DNA of 64,000 nt from Dryocosmus kuriphilus. Taxonomy: Eukaryota; Arthropoda; Insecta; Hymenoptera; Cynipidae. The notes below the pieces were generated by a model that searched no databases, was not told the origin of the DNA, and saw nothing but the letters and a program-made list of their open reading frames with translations. Location of the stretch: positions 78,171,421 to 78,235,420 of the forward strand of contig CM076189.1 in NCBI GenBank assembly GCA_038277395.1, given 5' to 3'. This document shows, piece by piece, positions 28,050 through 39,499 of this stretch. Positions within the stretch are counted from its first letter, which is position 1. Each line of letters starts with the position of its first letter. The position numbers were made by a program, and so were the translations under genes.

Positions 28050-30420
28050 AAGTAGGCGTGGTTATTCTGTGCTACAATTTTTGGTTTTGCAGGCGGCTGT
28101 GGAGGTGTGATTGAGGTGATGGCTGTAAAGAAGGTGAATTTAGTAAAAGGGTTGTACAGTAGAGTGGGGAAATGTTTTGTAATGTTAAATGGGTAGAAAC
28201 GAAAGTTGAAAGTGAGAATTTAGAGGTTAGTTGCCGAGGTCGGGAAAATGAGGGAGAAGACAAGGAAGAAAGCATAGAGGAGAATATGACGTGAAATGAA
28301 AGAAGAAGAAAGCGGATGACGAAAGAGAGAGCATGGAGTGAAAGAATGAAAGGGGACACGGTATGGATTGGAAAAGACAGGATGTGGGTAAACGTTAATG
28401 TGTGGATATGGGACGAGGATAAAAGAAAATTGGTGTGAAGTGTATAGGGCTGTACATGGTGAGGAGGGGAAGAAACAAAGGATAGTGGTAGAATGGAGGA
28501 AGTAATGGAAACAGTAGAGGGTGAAAGGAAAGAAGGAGGAAAGGGCGAAGCGACGGGGTTTCAAAAAATTAGGTAGGGGGCGCAAAAAAAAGCAGGAAGA
28601 AAGGAATGAATAAAGAAATGAAAGTAGCGTTCTGGAGTGTATCAGGGCTAATAAATAAGGGGGATTGGGAGGATTGGAGGAGGGTGAAAAGGAGGTTACT
28701 CAAGGGATGTATATGGAAGATGCAAGAGGCAAAGGAAAAGAAGGTAAAGGGAAGAAAGGAATGGGACGTGGTGTCAGAAGTAAGGAATGAATTGGTAGGT
28801 GAAGAGATAATAGAAATTGGAGATGGGGAAACAGATGGAGTAATGACGAGAATGGTGAAGGTAGGAAGAATAAGCGTGAGGATAGTTTGCATCATTAGGA
28901 GAGGGGAGAAGAAGAAGGCTGACGTATGATTAGGAAAAGGATGGCAAAAAAGGATGATTAATTGGTTTTGATAGGAGGCGATCTGAATGCTTGTACAGGG
29001 AAACACGGAGAGGAAATTTGGGATAAAGAGAGAGAGAATTTTAGGACAAAATCGAAACATAAACAAGTGGACCAGGAGGGTAGGATTCTGCTGGAAATTC
29101 TGGGAGAAACAGGATCACACATGTGTAATGGGAACTCGGAGGGGGATGAGGAAGGAGAGATTACATTTAAAGGAAAAGGAGAAACAGTAATAGATTACAT
29201 TCTGGCAGAGGAAAGGATAAAGAGGCTGTTGGAAATAAGGGAAGTAAGGAACGAAATAGGGTCACAACAATTCCGGGTAATTGCAACGTTGAAAAAGAGG
29301 GGGAAGGGAGAAGGAGGGAGTAGCAGGGAAGAAAGCAAAAATGGGCAAGTGGGGAGTTGATCAAACAAGAGAATATACAGAAATATTGGAATAAGACTTT
29401 ACAATGATTGAAGAGTAGGAAGGCGCGAATGCGATGTTGTGTAAGATATATGAAAGGGTAGACAAGATAGTGGAAGAAATTAGGTCAAGTGAGGAGGAAA
29501 GAAGGGAAAGAAGAGCATGGTGGGACGTTTTATATATAGAGAGCAAAGAATGTATGAAGTTACCGTTATAGGATAGGGGAAGAGGAGAGATAGACAAAAA
29601 TGAACATAATAAAGAAAAAAGGGAACAAGAGGAATTACTACATGTAAAAAGACAGGAGGAGAAGGTGAGGTACATGGAGGAGGTAGAGAAACCAATAAAG
29701 GAAGGAAGAGAATGTGAGGTGATCAATAGAGAGAGGTGTGGATGGAAAGGAATCAATGAAGAGATGAATATGGATGAATGGACGGTATAATTCAAGTAAT
29801 TGCTAGCTGACGTGGATAGAAAAGTGAACAGGGAAGGCAGAAAGAGCATTGCGCGTGGAATGGAAGGGGGGAGTGACGTGACCAGATAGCAGGTGAACCA
29901 AACAATTGAGAAGTTAAAAGGAAACCAGGCGAAAGGAGAGGATGGGGTGGAGAATGAAGCGTTGAAGTTTGGAGGAAGAAGGATTCGAGAAGAGGTCTGG
30001 GAAGTATGTAGTAGAGTGTGGACAGGGGAAGGCTGGCCCAAGGAGTGGAGAACAGGTTTGGTGGTTCCGTTATTAAAGAAAAGTAGGGGTAAAAAGTGGA
30101 AGATAATAGAGGAATCACTCTTATGCCAGTAAAATATAAAATTTACGCGTAGGTGCTTAGGAAGGGATTAGAGGAACAGGTAGAAGAGAAAGCAAGTATT
30201 CCACACAATCAAACAGGCTTGAGGAAGGGGAGGGGAACTGTGGGTAACATTTTCGTTCTGAATTATCTAGTCAAGAGGAACCTGGCACAAAAAAAAAAGA
30301 AAGTTAGGTGCACTCTTCGTATATTTAAAGACAGCTTTCGACTCGTTGAATAGGAAGATTTTTTAGAAAGCAATGAAAGAAAGCGAGGTCGACGAAGAGT
30401 TGATTGAGAGTATAAAAGAG
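28050..30420 (+). pseudogene. Non-LTR retrotransposon B, endonuclease and RT start, unit 1
   Basis: Plus strand. An AP-type (EEP) endonuclease is readable in pieces: MKVAFWSVSGLINKGDWEDW at 28,621 onward, then VLIGGDLNACTGKHG near 28,966. NGNSEGDEEGEITFKGKGE and TVIDYILAEERI follow near 29,130-29,210. The terminal SDHxP-type motif has decayed. The RT N-terminus follows (GEDGVENEALKFGG, WPKEWRTGLVVPLLKK at 29,938-30,076; IPHNQTGLRKGRGT at 30,199). Several stops and frame changes. At 30,420 it is interrupted by the 3.84-kb TIR element and resumes at 34,263. Upstream 28,050-28,600 is purine-rich and may be an ORF1 remnant. Confidence 0.85.
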
Positions 30421-30973
30421 CCCGAGTCGAAATTTAGACCCTACTTCGAATCTTTTCAAGCTACCTTGGTTAAAAGCTAGAGTAGTAAAGGAGGATCTAA
30501 TGTATAGCAGCGATTTCAATGCAAAATAGACCCTACTTTGAAAATAAAACCGGCTGAAAATTCCACTTTCTCCACGAAGAGCACCAAAGGAGGGTCTGTA
30601 TTTAAACCTACTTTCATGCTTTAGACTCTACCCACAAGCAGAATAACCAGGGACATAAATGGAATCAAATGTGAAATCTCACAATATCCTATTGGTTATT
30701 CCCGCAATATAATAATAATTATAATAACAATAATAATTGGGATATCCCGCAATATCAATAGCTGTGCGGACTTTAAAAATCAAAAAATGTTAATGAGATC
30801 AGATTAATGTTTGGTCGAAAAATTTGTACTTTCCTACAGATTTGTTAACGAAAAAAAAAACATTTTCGATTATTATTATTACTTAATCATTTATTATTTA
30901 TATACTTAGACGCCACTACCTACAAACAACTACTTAAACGTATATTCGCATTTTTAACACTATTTAAAATCGA

Positions 30974-31086
30974 AAAAACGCTGCGGCGGGGTTCGAACCT
31001 AACTACGGCCTACATAACTTCCTAAAGTCTAACCGAACGCATCACGTAATTCCTTATCAACTAAGCCTCTCGGCTAACGAACCGCC
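30974..31086 (-). ncRNA. tRNA-like Pol III locus, unit 1
   Basis: Minus strand. GGCGGTTCGTTAGCCGAGAGGC begins at 31,086: an acceptor-like 5' strand and an A box TTAGCCGAGAGG. The B box GGTTCGAACCC lies near 30,990-31,000 and the 3' strand GCCGC ends at 30,983. A run of six T (30,979-30,974) follows immediately, as in Pol III terminators. About 104 nt, long-variable-arm type, but the T stem and anticodon arm are degenerate, so it is a tRNA-derived relic or SINE head rather than a working tRNA. Confidence 0.5.
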
Positions 31087-31294
31087 TAAGTGTCTTTAAC
31101 AAAATCAAAGGTATGACGTTTTCCTGTGTTGGGTGAAAGATTGAGTGAAGGATTCTAGTAATTCTTTTCGTTTCGAAATTTTTGCTGGTAGATGGATTTA
31201 AAAATTTGTATGTATTTTTTAATCTATGAACTGATCTTCTATAAAAAAATATATTCCCAATAAACTAGGTCAAATTTAAATACTCATTATTAAT

Positions 31295-32048
31295 TACACA
31301 AAGTTAAGAAAGCAACAGACAATATTAATATAAGCGATAAATAAATAATTGAACATTAATTTGATTTATAATAATTTTAATTAATAATGTAATAATAAAC
31401 ATTAAAAATAAATAAAATTTTTTTAAGAAACGCTTTTATTTAACAAATCAATAATTGAAATAACTCACTAAAATTAAAAAATAAATTATTAATTGTTAAT
31501 AATATATAGTTTTATAATTCATCTTCACAAGGGTATAAGATCAAGGCTATAAAAGTAAAATATTACATCAATTTCACATTGTGAAAATTTATTATAAAAT
31601 TATATGCACACAGCACATTTCAGATTTTTAGTTTTAATAAATATTTATTACAATAAAAGCGTGGGGCTTATATTTATAATCATTGGAAAGCCTCGCGCTT
31701 TTGTTGTAATAAATATGCATTCAAAATAAAAATCTCTGAAATGTGCTGTGTGCATATAATTTTATAAATTTTCACAATGTGAAATTGATGTAATATTTTA
31801 CTTTTATAACGTTGATCTTATATATTTGTGAAAATGGATTATAACACTATAAATTATTAATAATTAATAATTTATTGTTTACTTTTTATTGAGTTATTTC
31901 AATTATTTATTTATTAAACAAAAGCGTTAAAAAAAGTTTTCGTTTACTTTATTTTTGGTTTTTTTAATGTAAAATGTAATTAAAAAATTTTTTTATTCAA
32001 GTAATTTATTATTTAATTATTATTTATTTATTTATTATCTCTTTGTGT
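31295..32048. repeat. 750-bp fold-back palindrome, unit 1
   Basis: Left arm 31,295 to about 31,670 and right arm about 31,680-32,048 are imperfect inverted copies. The ends are ACACAAAG and CTTTGTGT. The inner arms share TATGCACACAGCACATTTCAGA, TTACATCAATTTCACATTGTGAAAATTTAT and ATTACAA(T/C)AAAAGCG in inverted order around a roughly 30-bp centre. Confidence 0.8.
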
Positions 32049-32465
32049 GACATTCGTCCTAAACTCTGCAGGCTGCTATATGGGAAGAGTGTGATAGGTA
32101 TACGCGTGCAACCTGAAAGTTGTTAACAATAAAGAAGACATTTGTTTATTAAAAAAGTGAAAACCTTATTGCATATTCTTGTATTGTCATCGAACATGAG
32201 TCGATTGAAAAAAATAATTAGCTCTCTTCTATCTAGTCGGGAAGTGCCTCCAATCGCAAGATTTGAGGACAGACAGACATATATCACAAGGAAGTTAAAT
32301 AAAAGCATTTAAAAATAGTTTCATTTTCAATTTTGAAGTATTTCAATTACTGAAATCTTATTGATCTTAATCACCAAAATTAACACTTTACTTTAATAAT
32401 TTCGAATATACTATATGTGTAACCTCGTAAAACGTCATTATTAGTCGTCATCTAACTAATGTATA

Positions 32466-33794
32466 CGAGGTGTGTCCGAAAACTATCCGACCTGCGTTCA
32501 TATCTTCGCGGCAGGGTGCTCGAGCGGCCTCTGCGGGGTATGAGCGAAACCAGTAGTCCTTCACGAACTCCCTGAATGCCGAGGTTACCGGCCGGACACC
32601 TTGAGTCGCGTGCAGCGTGTGTTCATATGCAACGTGCTTTTTCTCTTCGTCGCATTTGTGTACTGCTGAAAGTGACAGAAAGAAGAGATCAACGAGTTTG
32701 CATCAAGTTTTGTTTCGATCTTGGCGTTGTACGGAGACTATTGAAATGATACAGAAGGCGTTTTGGGGACAAAAGTATGGGCATAACACAGATAAAGGAG
32801 TGGTACAGGCGGTCTAAAAATGACCCCATATCTGTTGACAGTGCCACTCGTTCTGACTGACCTCTGCTGACAACAACACGGAAAACATCGAGCGTGTGCG
32901 ACTTGCGATTGAAGATGATTGTCGATTGACTGTTCGTGAAGTAGAAAATGATCTCGGAATACCGAAAAGTACTGTTTGGGAAATTTTGAACAAGATTTTG
33001 GGAATGACTCGCGTGTGTGCGAAATTCATTCCGAAATTGCTCACGACCGAGCAGAAAGACCTTCGCTCTGAAATCGCTCAGGACAACTTGGAAATGGTCA
33101 GTGATGATGAAAATGTCCTTAAGAAGGTTATTACTGGAGATGAATCATGGGTTTATGGTTACGATCCTGAAACTAAAGAACAATCTTCACAGTGGAAGCG
33201 TCCAGACGAGCCACGGCCGAAAAAAGCACGTCCAAGTCGGAGCCATGTTAAGTCAATGCTGATTATTTTTTTCGATTGTGAGGGTATTGTGCACTACGAA
33301 TTTGCTCCAAGATATCAGACGATCAACAAAGATTATTACGTTGAAGTTCTGAAAAGATTGCGTGATGCCGCGAGAAGAAAACGACCGAGTTTCTAGTCAA
33401 GCGGTAACTGACTTCTTCACCACGATAACGCGCCAGCGCATTCATCGAACCTTGTGCAGCAATTTTTGGCGAAAAACAAGATTGTACAGCTTCGCTAGCC
33501 TCCGCAAAGTCCTGACATAGCTCCCTGCGACTTTCGTTCGTTCCCAAAATTGAAAATGGCGCTCAAAGAAAAGCGATTCGATGACATCGAGACCAGTTAG
33601 AGTAATGCGACGCGCGAGCTGAAGGCCATTCCAAAATCTGCGTTCGAGGACTGCTTTAAGATGTGGAAGCACCGCTGGGATCGTGTGGCTCAATCAAATG
33701 GGGACTACTTCGAAGGATGCCATGGCCCGGATAAAAAAAAGAGCACCAACGCGGAGATATCAACGTAGATCGGATAGTTTCCGGACACACCTCG
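32466..33794 (+). mobile_element. mariner element, inactive, unit 1
   Basis: 1,329 bp with 28-bp-class inverted ends CGAGGTGTGTCCG(A/G)AAACTATCCGA and TA on both sides (32,464-32,465 and 33,795-33,796). The transposase is readable in pieces. An N-terminal helix-turn-helix region is broken by frame changes (32,680-32,880). A 166-codon open frame at 32,896-33,396 carries the second HTH (LTVREVENDLGIPKSTVWEI) and the first catalytic Asp in TGDESWVYGYDPE. Beyond a TAG comes LLHHDNAPAH with the second Asp and a frameshifted tail. The D...D spacing and motifs are mariner (DD34D) type. This copy has an extra stop (TGA) at about 33,408 where units 2 and 3 read TGG. Confidence 0.9.
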
Positions 33795-34262
33795 TATATA
33801 CATTTCGGATTGCAAGAGTATGCAATCAGCATGCAATGGTATTAGTCATCATTTTGACATAGCACAAACTACAAGCCATCGAAATTTTCAAGAATCGAAT
33901 CCTAAGTCTCTAACCATAGCTGGCAGGTATTCGCTCTCTCATTGTAGACTTTCTACATTTATTTTAGCGAACCATAATTTAACCATTCGTAGAGTTTTGG
34001 AAATAACTGACATGAAACGTCTTCGAGAATCTTTGACTATTTTCGAGTCTACTCGAGATACCAAATGTACACGCCCTGGGACCCTGCATTTTCCCCCACT
34101 CTCAAATGTGTGTCTTGAGTTCGACGACTGTAGGTTCAAATGGTTCAAAGTAGGGTCAAAAGAATGACGTGGAGTCAAAAGTTTGATTTCGGAGGAGTTA
34201 TAGGTTGAAAGGAGTGTCTATAGGCATAATGCGTGAAAGTAGGGGTTGAATTTCGACTCGGG

Positions 34263-34405
34263 AGGTCTCTACGGAGACGAAGACACCTGCTAGTATCGGG
34301 AAACAGAAAGGGGTTGAGTTTTGGACAAGGAGGGGTCTCAGGCAAGGGTGCTCGCTAAGTACATTGTTACTCAGCATAATTTTGGCAGACCAGAAGAGAA
34401 AATGG
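34263..34405 (+). pseudogene. LINE B continuation up to the duplication junction, unit 1
   Basis: RT resumes after the TIR element: ETKTPAS, then EFWTRRGLRQGC and LLLSIILADQKRKW, the RT block before the catalytic motif. Cut at the junction with unit 2. Confidence 0.8.
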
Positions 34406-34428
34406 AAACGTGTTAAGACTTGTCGAGC

Positions 34429-34508
34429 TTCTCGAACCTTCTAGAGTGTAGGTAGAGTGGGGGTTACTAGTCTATAAAAGCAGTATCAGATTACAGAGGC
34501 TTCAGTCT
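34429..34508 (+). promoter_or_regulatory. Promoter of the triplicated gene, unit 2
   Basis: TTCtcGAAccTTCtaGAG at 34,429-34,446 has three exact boxes plus a near match. TATAAAAG at 34,473, initiator A at 34,504. Confidence 0.6.
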
Positions 34509-34552
34509 ATCTTCAAACATTGAGAGTGTAAAATATCCCGGACGAGAATAAA

Positions 34553-34875
34553 ATGGATCTCAGCGTTATAAACAGAGTTTGCCGATTGGAAAATATTCTC
34601 CCAGTGACGTCACTGGCTGACCTTACAGTGAAGAAAAAATATACAGTCACAAAACTGATGAAAGTTCAAACAAAATATGGAACAAAATTCATGACCGAGT
34701 TGGACAACGAGATGTTGGTATATGGTATTTGCCGAACCGATTAAACAAAATTTTTGAAGATCCACAATACTTGGAAACATTTGAGAAGCTAGAAATTGCT
34801 GTCCAGAAGATGAAACTTTCCTTTTACTATTTTGGTGGTAAATACAACATGTTCGAATTTCAATATGTTGATTGA
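34553..34875 (+). pseudogene. Small right-arm Polinton protein, frameshifted (copy 2)
   Basis: Identical first frame and identical frameshift to copy 1. The only difference seen in the gene is a synonymous A/G in the GAGAAGCTA codon run. Confidence 0.65.
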
Positions 34876-36145
34876 TTAAATAAATTACAACATTTACTGA
34901 TACATTCTCTGTGTACTTATTTCTTAATTTTAGTGTATAGATAAGTTCAATTCAGTTCGCTTTGATTTTCATTATTCGTTTCTCAACGATGGATATCCAA
35001 CACACATCGATGGGTTGAATTTCTTTCCATAATAACATCGAGGGAGTTTGGAACATCGATGGGTTGAAATTCCCAATATCTTAACTCTTTTTATCGTTAA
35101 ATTACAGGTAAGTATTTTATTAAATTTACCTTTATACACTATGCGTGTCGAAAAATTGCATGGGAGTGAAATCGAGCAAAGCTGGATGTGTGGCATCGTA
35201 TATGTATGTAAATAAAGAAGTGTGTGAGTGTTTGTGTGCGTGTAATCTATGCGTGTCGGTAAATTGCATCATTGTGCGTGTTCCACCAGGCTCATGCTTG
35301 TCTAAACCTGTTTAGTGATGTCATGACGAGGGGAAAGGGCGGGTGGGAGGGAAAGCGGAAGGCGGTGAGAGGAAGCTGATAGAGAGTGAGAGGGATAGAA
35401 TATTCGAGAAGTAAATTATAATACATAAAATAAATAGTAATAAGGAATGTATTCTGACACACACTACAGGGAAAAGTGATTGATTTTTCTTCATCATTGT
35501 TTTTCAGTATCGGATTATTTTGAGATTTTCGAGTTTTGACTCAGCAGTATTGAATTTTACAAGAGGAAAAAGTGATTGCATTTCTTGAGCACAATTGTTG
35601 TTTTTCAATATCTGATTATTTTGAGATTTTAAATTATTACACCATCTTGCGTAATGTGACGAGACTCTCCCTTTACCCATGCGTTCCTTCTCACACCCAT
35701 AATGAGGTCAGTGTTGGAGAGAGAGGGGGAAAGCGTGTTCAGACCTGCCGAAAGAAATGGAGACGAATTCTCGAGCCTTTAAACTTCTACGATCAATGAC
35801 ATCACAATAATGGGGTCAGCGCTAGAGAGAGGGGGAAAACACGTTTGAACCTGCATCCCATTGAATCTATGCTCTTATATTTTAGTATACAAAGCAATGG
35901 AGTATGAAAGAGGGAGAGAATTTTCGAGAAGTAAATTCCAATACATAACCTTAATAGCAATAAGGAATGTGGCGTTCACACAAAGCTTGTAGTGGTGCTG
36001 CATATGGTAAATACCTACCTCAACATTCCTACTTTACCGATGCTGCCGATAACGGACATTGGTGCCATCTATCGGCGAGAAAAGAACTTTGTCTTCGTGG
36101 AACCCTACCTTACCGACTCAGGGTAACACCGACTGTTGATACTTA

Positions 36146-36242
36146 GCGCGGACATGTACCACTGAGGGAGTAGTGGCGCCATCTGTCGGCGAGAGCGCGA
36201 AGCTTGTCGTGGGTGACCCCGAACTCTCCTAGCTATACTACT
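36146..36242 (-). repeat. Polinton right terminal repeat, copy 2 (unit 2), followed by CTTGTA
   Basis: Same end as 24,689-24,785 with the same CTTGTA and flank (36,243-36,248); GCGCGGACATG here matches the left arm better than copy 1 does. There is no left end in this unit. Confidence 0.95.
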
Positions 36243-37826
36243 CTTGTACCCATTCTCTCCTTAAATTTGCGTCCTGTAATAGAACTTAATTAAAGACTGA
36301 AATTTTGTAAGACGTATATAAGAATTAAATGTGTTTTTGACATAAATCCATTTATTTCCAGTATACGTCTTATAAGACCTCATTATTTTGTTTCGACCGG
36401 GTTTCGACGGTCAACCCGGAACAAGCCGGCCTAGGTGGCAACCCTTAAAACTGAATGAAATATTTATTAATTCTTTATACTATTATTTTATAACATAATA
36501 AACAATATATAAATATAAGTTATAATTATAAATTATAAATTATAAGAATATTTTTCCAGAACCGACTTTATCAAACAATCTTTGGTTTTTGAATATCCTC
36601 TTAGAAAAAAATTAATCACTAAATAATTAAATGTATTAAAAGTACTCTGAAAATCAAAAGGATTTCCTTGCGTATTTAAATTTGTTCTTCTTGTATGTAA
36701 TATACGTATTATACAGCCCTAAGTAAAGTCTAACCCTAGATAGTATGAAAATATAAAACTAAGAGACGAGGGAATTTATTTCCTGGATAGGTATGCATTT
36801 TAAACCAAAATAGCCTCTACCTGAGTTAGCGCGACAAGACATTTGGCCATGATAAAAAATAAGAAATTCAGAACCTTTTTAATATATATGCAGAACAGCT
36901 AAAGATATTTTAATACACCGTAATATTTTTTTAATAATAATTAAACTATTTCGTTTAGAATTAATACTTTTGTTGAAAATATATCTATTTTGGATTGAAA
37001 CTTTCTTTCTTTGGAGATGAGCTTTTTTTCTGAAGATTTATAATATTTTTGTTGGAATTTAATTCCTTTATAGACTCTTTAGAATTCAATTACTGTTGGT
37101 TCAAAATTAACCCCTTTTGCTCCAAATTTAGCTGTTCCATTTTTGACTGAGATTTCATCCTTTTTAATTAAAAGCCTATCTACTTCTTTTAGGTCCATGA
37201 TTTTGCTAAAAGCAAATTTTTTTTGGTTGAAAGATAATATTTTTTGGAAGGAAATTCAAGTCTTCTATTGAAATTTTTTTTTGCTTGAATATTCAACTAT
37301 ATTTTTGGTTTAGTAGAAGACTACTAGTTTAATAGTCTAAAACTACTAACTAATACTTGTGGCATATTCATTTATTTAATATATCTTACAATTACTTACA
37401 AAAATTAGATGGAATTGGAAAACTTAATAAAGAGAAAAAGTTGATAAATAAACGCAATTGTGAACATTTTTTATCTTCATTGAAACAATGAGAAGACAGT
37501 ATTTTGAAACTGACAGATACGCCAAGTCACCTCCACAAAAACAACAAGCTTTCAAGCTACTGCTTCAAAACAAAAAAATGAAAAAAATAAAATCATAATT
37601 ATGTACACAAAATCTCTTAAAATGAGTTTGTGATTTTGTAAACATTCAATTATAAAAATGTTGCAAAATACTACTTCGTTAATACCATTTTTACAGATGG
37701 TCTTTTCAAAAGTTTAACAAAATTTTGTTTGCTGAAAGTATGGCTTTCCTTTTAATATAAGTGTTGCAAATTCTACACTGAAATTAAAAGAACACGTATT
37801 TCACCATTTGAACAGAACAAATTTCT

Positions 37827-39289
37827 TTAGCTTTTACAATCTTTTGAATATGACCTGAGATTCCTCAAACGTTGACATAATTTCCTCTTAAAATCGAGTT
37901 TCTTGCGAACAGTCATGTGCATTGAAAATTTTCTGAAACACATCATCTCAGTTTTATTCACATTCGCCGTTAATTCTTTCTCTCTTAAATACTCTTCAAA
38001 TATTCTCATCATTAAGCTCATGCCTCTTTCATCATCTGCTACTAACGCTATGTCCTCGGCACATGCTGGCGAACATAGCCGTTTCCCTGCTACGTTCCCC
38101 CTTTTCCTTTCCTTGCCAGTTTTTTTCTCTAAATCTGCCGAAAGAGTACTGAACAGTAGCGGGCTCAGCGAACATCCCTGCCTCAGACCCCTTTCCGTCC
38201 AAAACTCCTCTCCCTTCTTTTTTCCTATCCTTACCTTCATCCTAGTTTCTACAAAAATTTATTTTATCCTCTCTACCAGACTTTCTTCTATTCCTCTTTG
38301 TTTCAAGGCCTTCCAAAGCACCCTTTTATTGGCTGAGTCAAGCGCTGCTTTCAAGTCTACAACTATTGCGACCAGTTTCCCTTTCTTCTGACCTAGTTTC
38401 CTTTTGCCTAAATAGTTGAGCTCGTATATATTGTCTGTTGTCCCCATCCACTTCCTAAAACCTGTTTGGTTGTGTGGTATGGTCTCTTTCTCTTCGATCT
38501 GTCTTTCCAATCCTTTGATAATCCCCTCTGCGTAAACTTTGTATCCTACTGACATGAATGTGACATCTCTGTAGTCCTGCACATTTTCTCCCTCTCCTTT
38601 CTTACTCAGTGGCACTACCAACCCAGTCCTCCACTCTTCCGGCCATCCTTCTCCTTTCCATACCTTATTACAAATCGTCCACATATCTTCTCTCACCCTT
38701 TCCCCACCATTTTTCAGTGCTTCGTTCTCTATGCCGTCTTTCCCTGTTGCCTTATATCCTTTCAACCTTGCGATTAATTTATTTGTCTCCTCTCTACTAA
38801 TCTTGTTTACTCCGTCCTCTTCCCCTGCAACTACCTTCCTCCCTTCTCCCTGCACCCTATTTGTCACACCTCCTAGCAATCCCTTAAAATATTCTGTCCA
38901 CTCTTTCATTCCTATTTCCTCGTTTATACCTTTCCTTCCTGCCCTTTCCCTATTTATCACTTCCCATTACCTCCCTGCATTTGCCGCTCTCTCAACCTCT
39001 TTTACGTACCTTTCTTTCTCCTTTTGCTTCTTTTCGCTCAACATTCTCTCATGCCCTCTTTTCCTCCTGTTGTAATCTTCTTTCTTCATTTCCCCAATCC
39101 TCTATTTTCTCACACATTCTTTCATATTCACTTTAATTACTCTGCATTCCTAATCCCACCACCTTCTCTTACCTTCTTCTGCTTCGTTTAGGGGTCTCAC
39201 CTCATTCCTAATCTTTTCAACAAACACTTTAAGTTTTTCTATCATCTTATCTATTCCTTCTTCTTTCATTTCTCCGCAACTTGCTTAAA
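37827..39289 (-). pseudogene. LINE A, RT part, unit 2
   Basis: Same frames as unit 1. One visible coding difference is RDVTFM for RNVTFM near 38,565. Confidence 0.85.
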
Positions 39290-39499
39290 AGATTATAGTT
39301 TTATTAGACGTATTAAAAATTTTGAAATAGATTCTCAATTAACGAAAAATAAAAATACTGACTGATACAAATAAAAAATTTACAGACATCCGAGACTACA
39401 ATTATAAATTAATTTTTAATTTATCTAAAAATAATTTTAAACTACAAAAATTAAACATTTAATCATAAAATAGATAGTCTTCCGTTTCCCGCACCGAAA

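Larger units (their letters stand above)
30421..34262. mobile_element. 3.84-kb TIR element nested in LINE B, unit 1
   Basis: Ends CCCGAGTCGAAATT (30,421-30,434) and its exact reverse complement at 34,249-34,262, flanked on both sides by AG. Weaker inner repeats GACCCTACTT(C/T)GAA at 30,436 and 30,527 match TTCAAAGTAGGGTC at 34,144 in inverted form. Removing it rejoins the LINE RT reading in register. It contains no transposase of its own that I can read, only a tRNA-like locus, a fold-back palindrome and an inserted mariner. A non-autonomous DNA transposon of unknown superfamily. Confidence 0.75.
22951..34405. repeat. Tandem triplication, unit 1 (11,455 bp)
   Basis: Begins AAACGTGTTAAGACTTG at 22,951, inside the Polinton. 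The same sequence recurs at 34,406 and 45,864. Units differ only by scattered substitutions and short indels. The right breakpoint is inside the plus-strand LINE. At the outer edges the flanks read TGTG|AAACG (left) and ATGG|AAAAG (right), and the internal junctions read ATGG|AAACG, so a GAAA microhomology of 4 bp marks the join. Confidence 0.95.

Noticed and set aside
28072..30118. Long minus-strand frames rich in Ser, Phe, Leu and Pro (for example 28,569-29,066 and 29,361-30,041) and their copies in units 2 and 3
   Set aside because: They are antisense shadows of the purine-rich plus-strand LINE B; composition is what the reverse complement of GAA/AGG-rich sequence gives.
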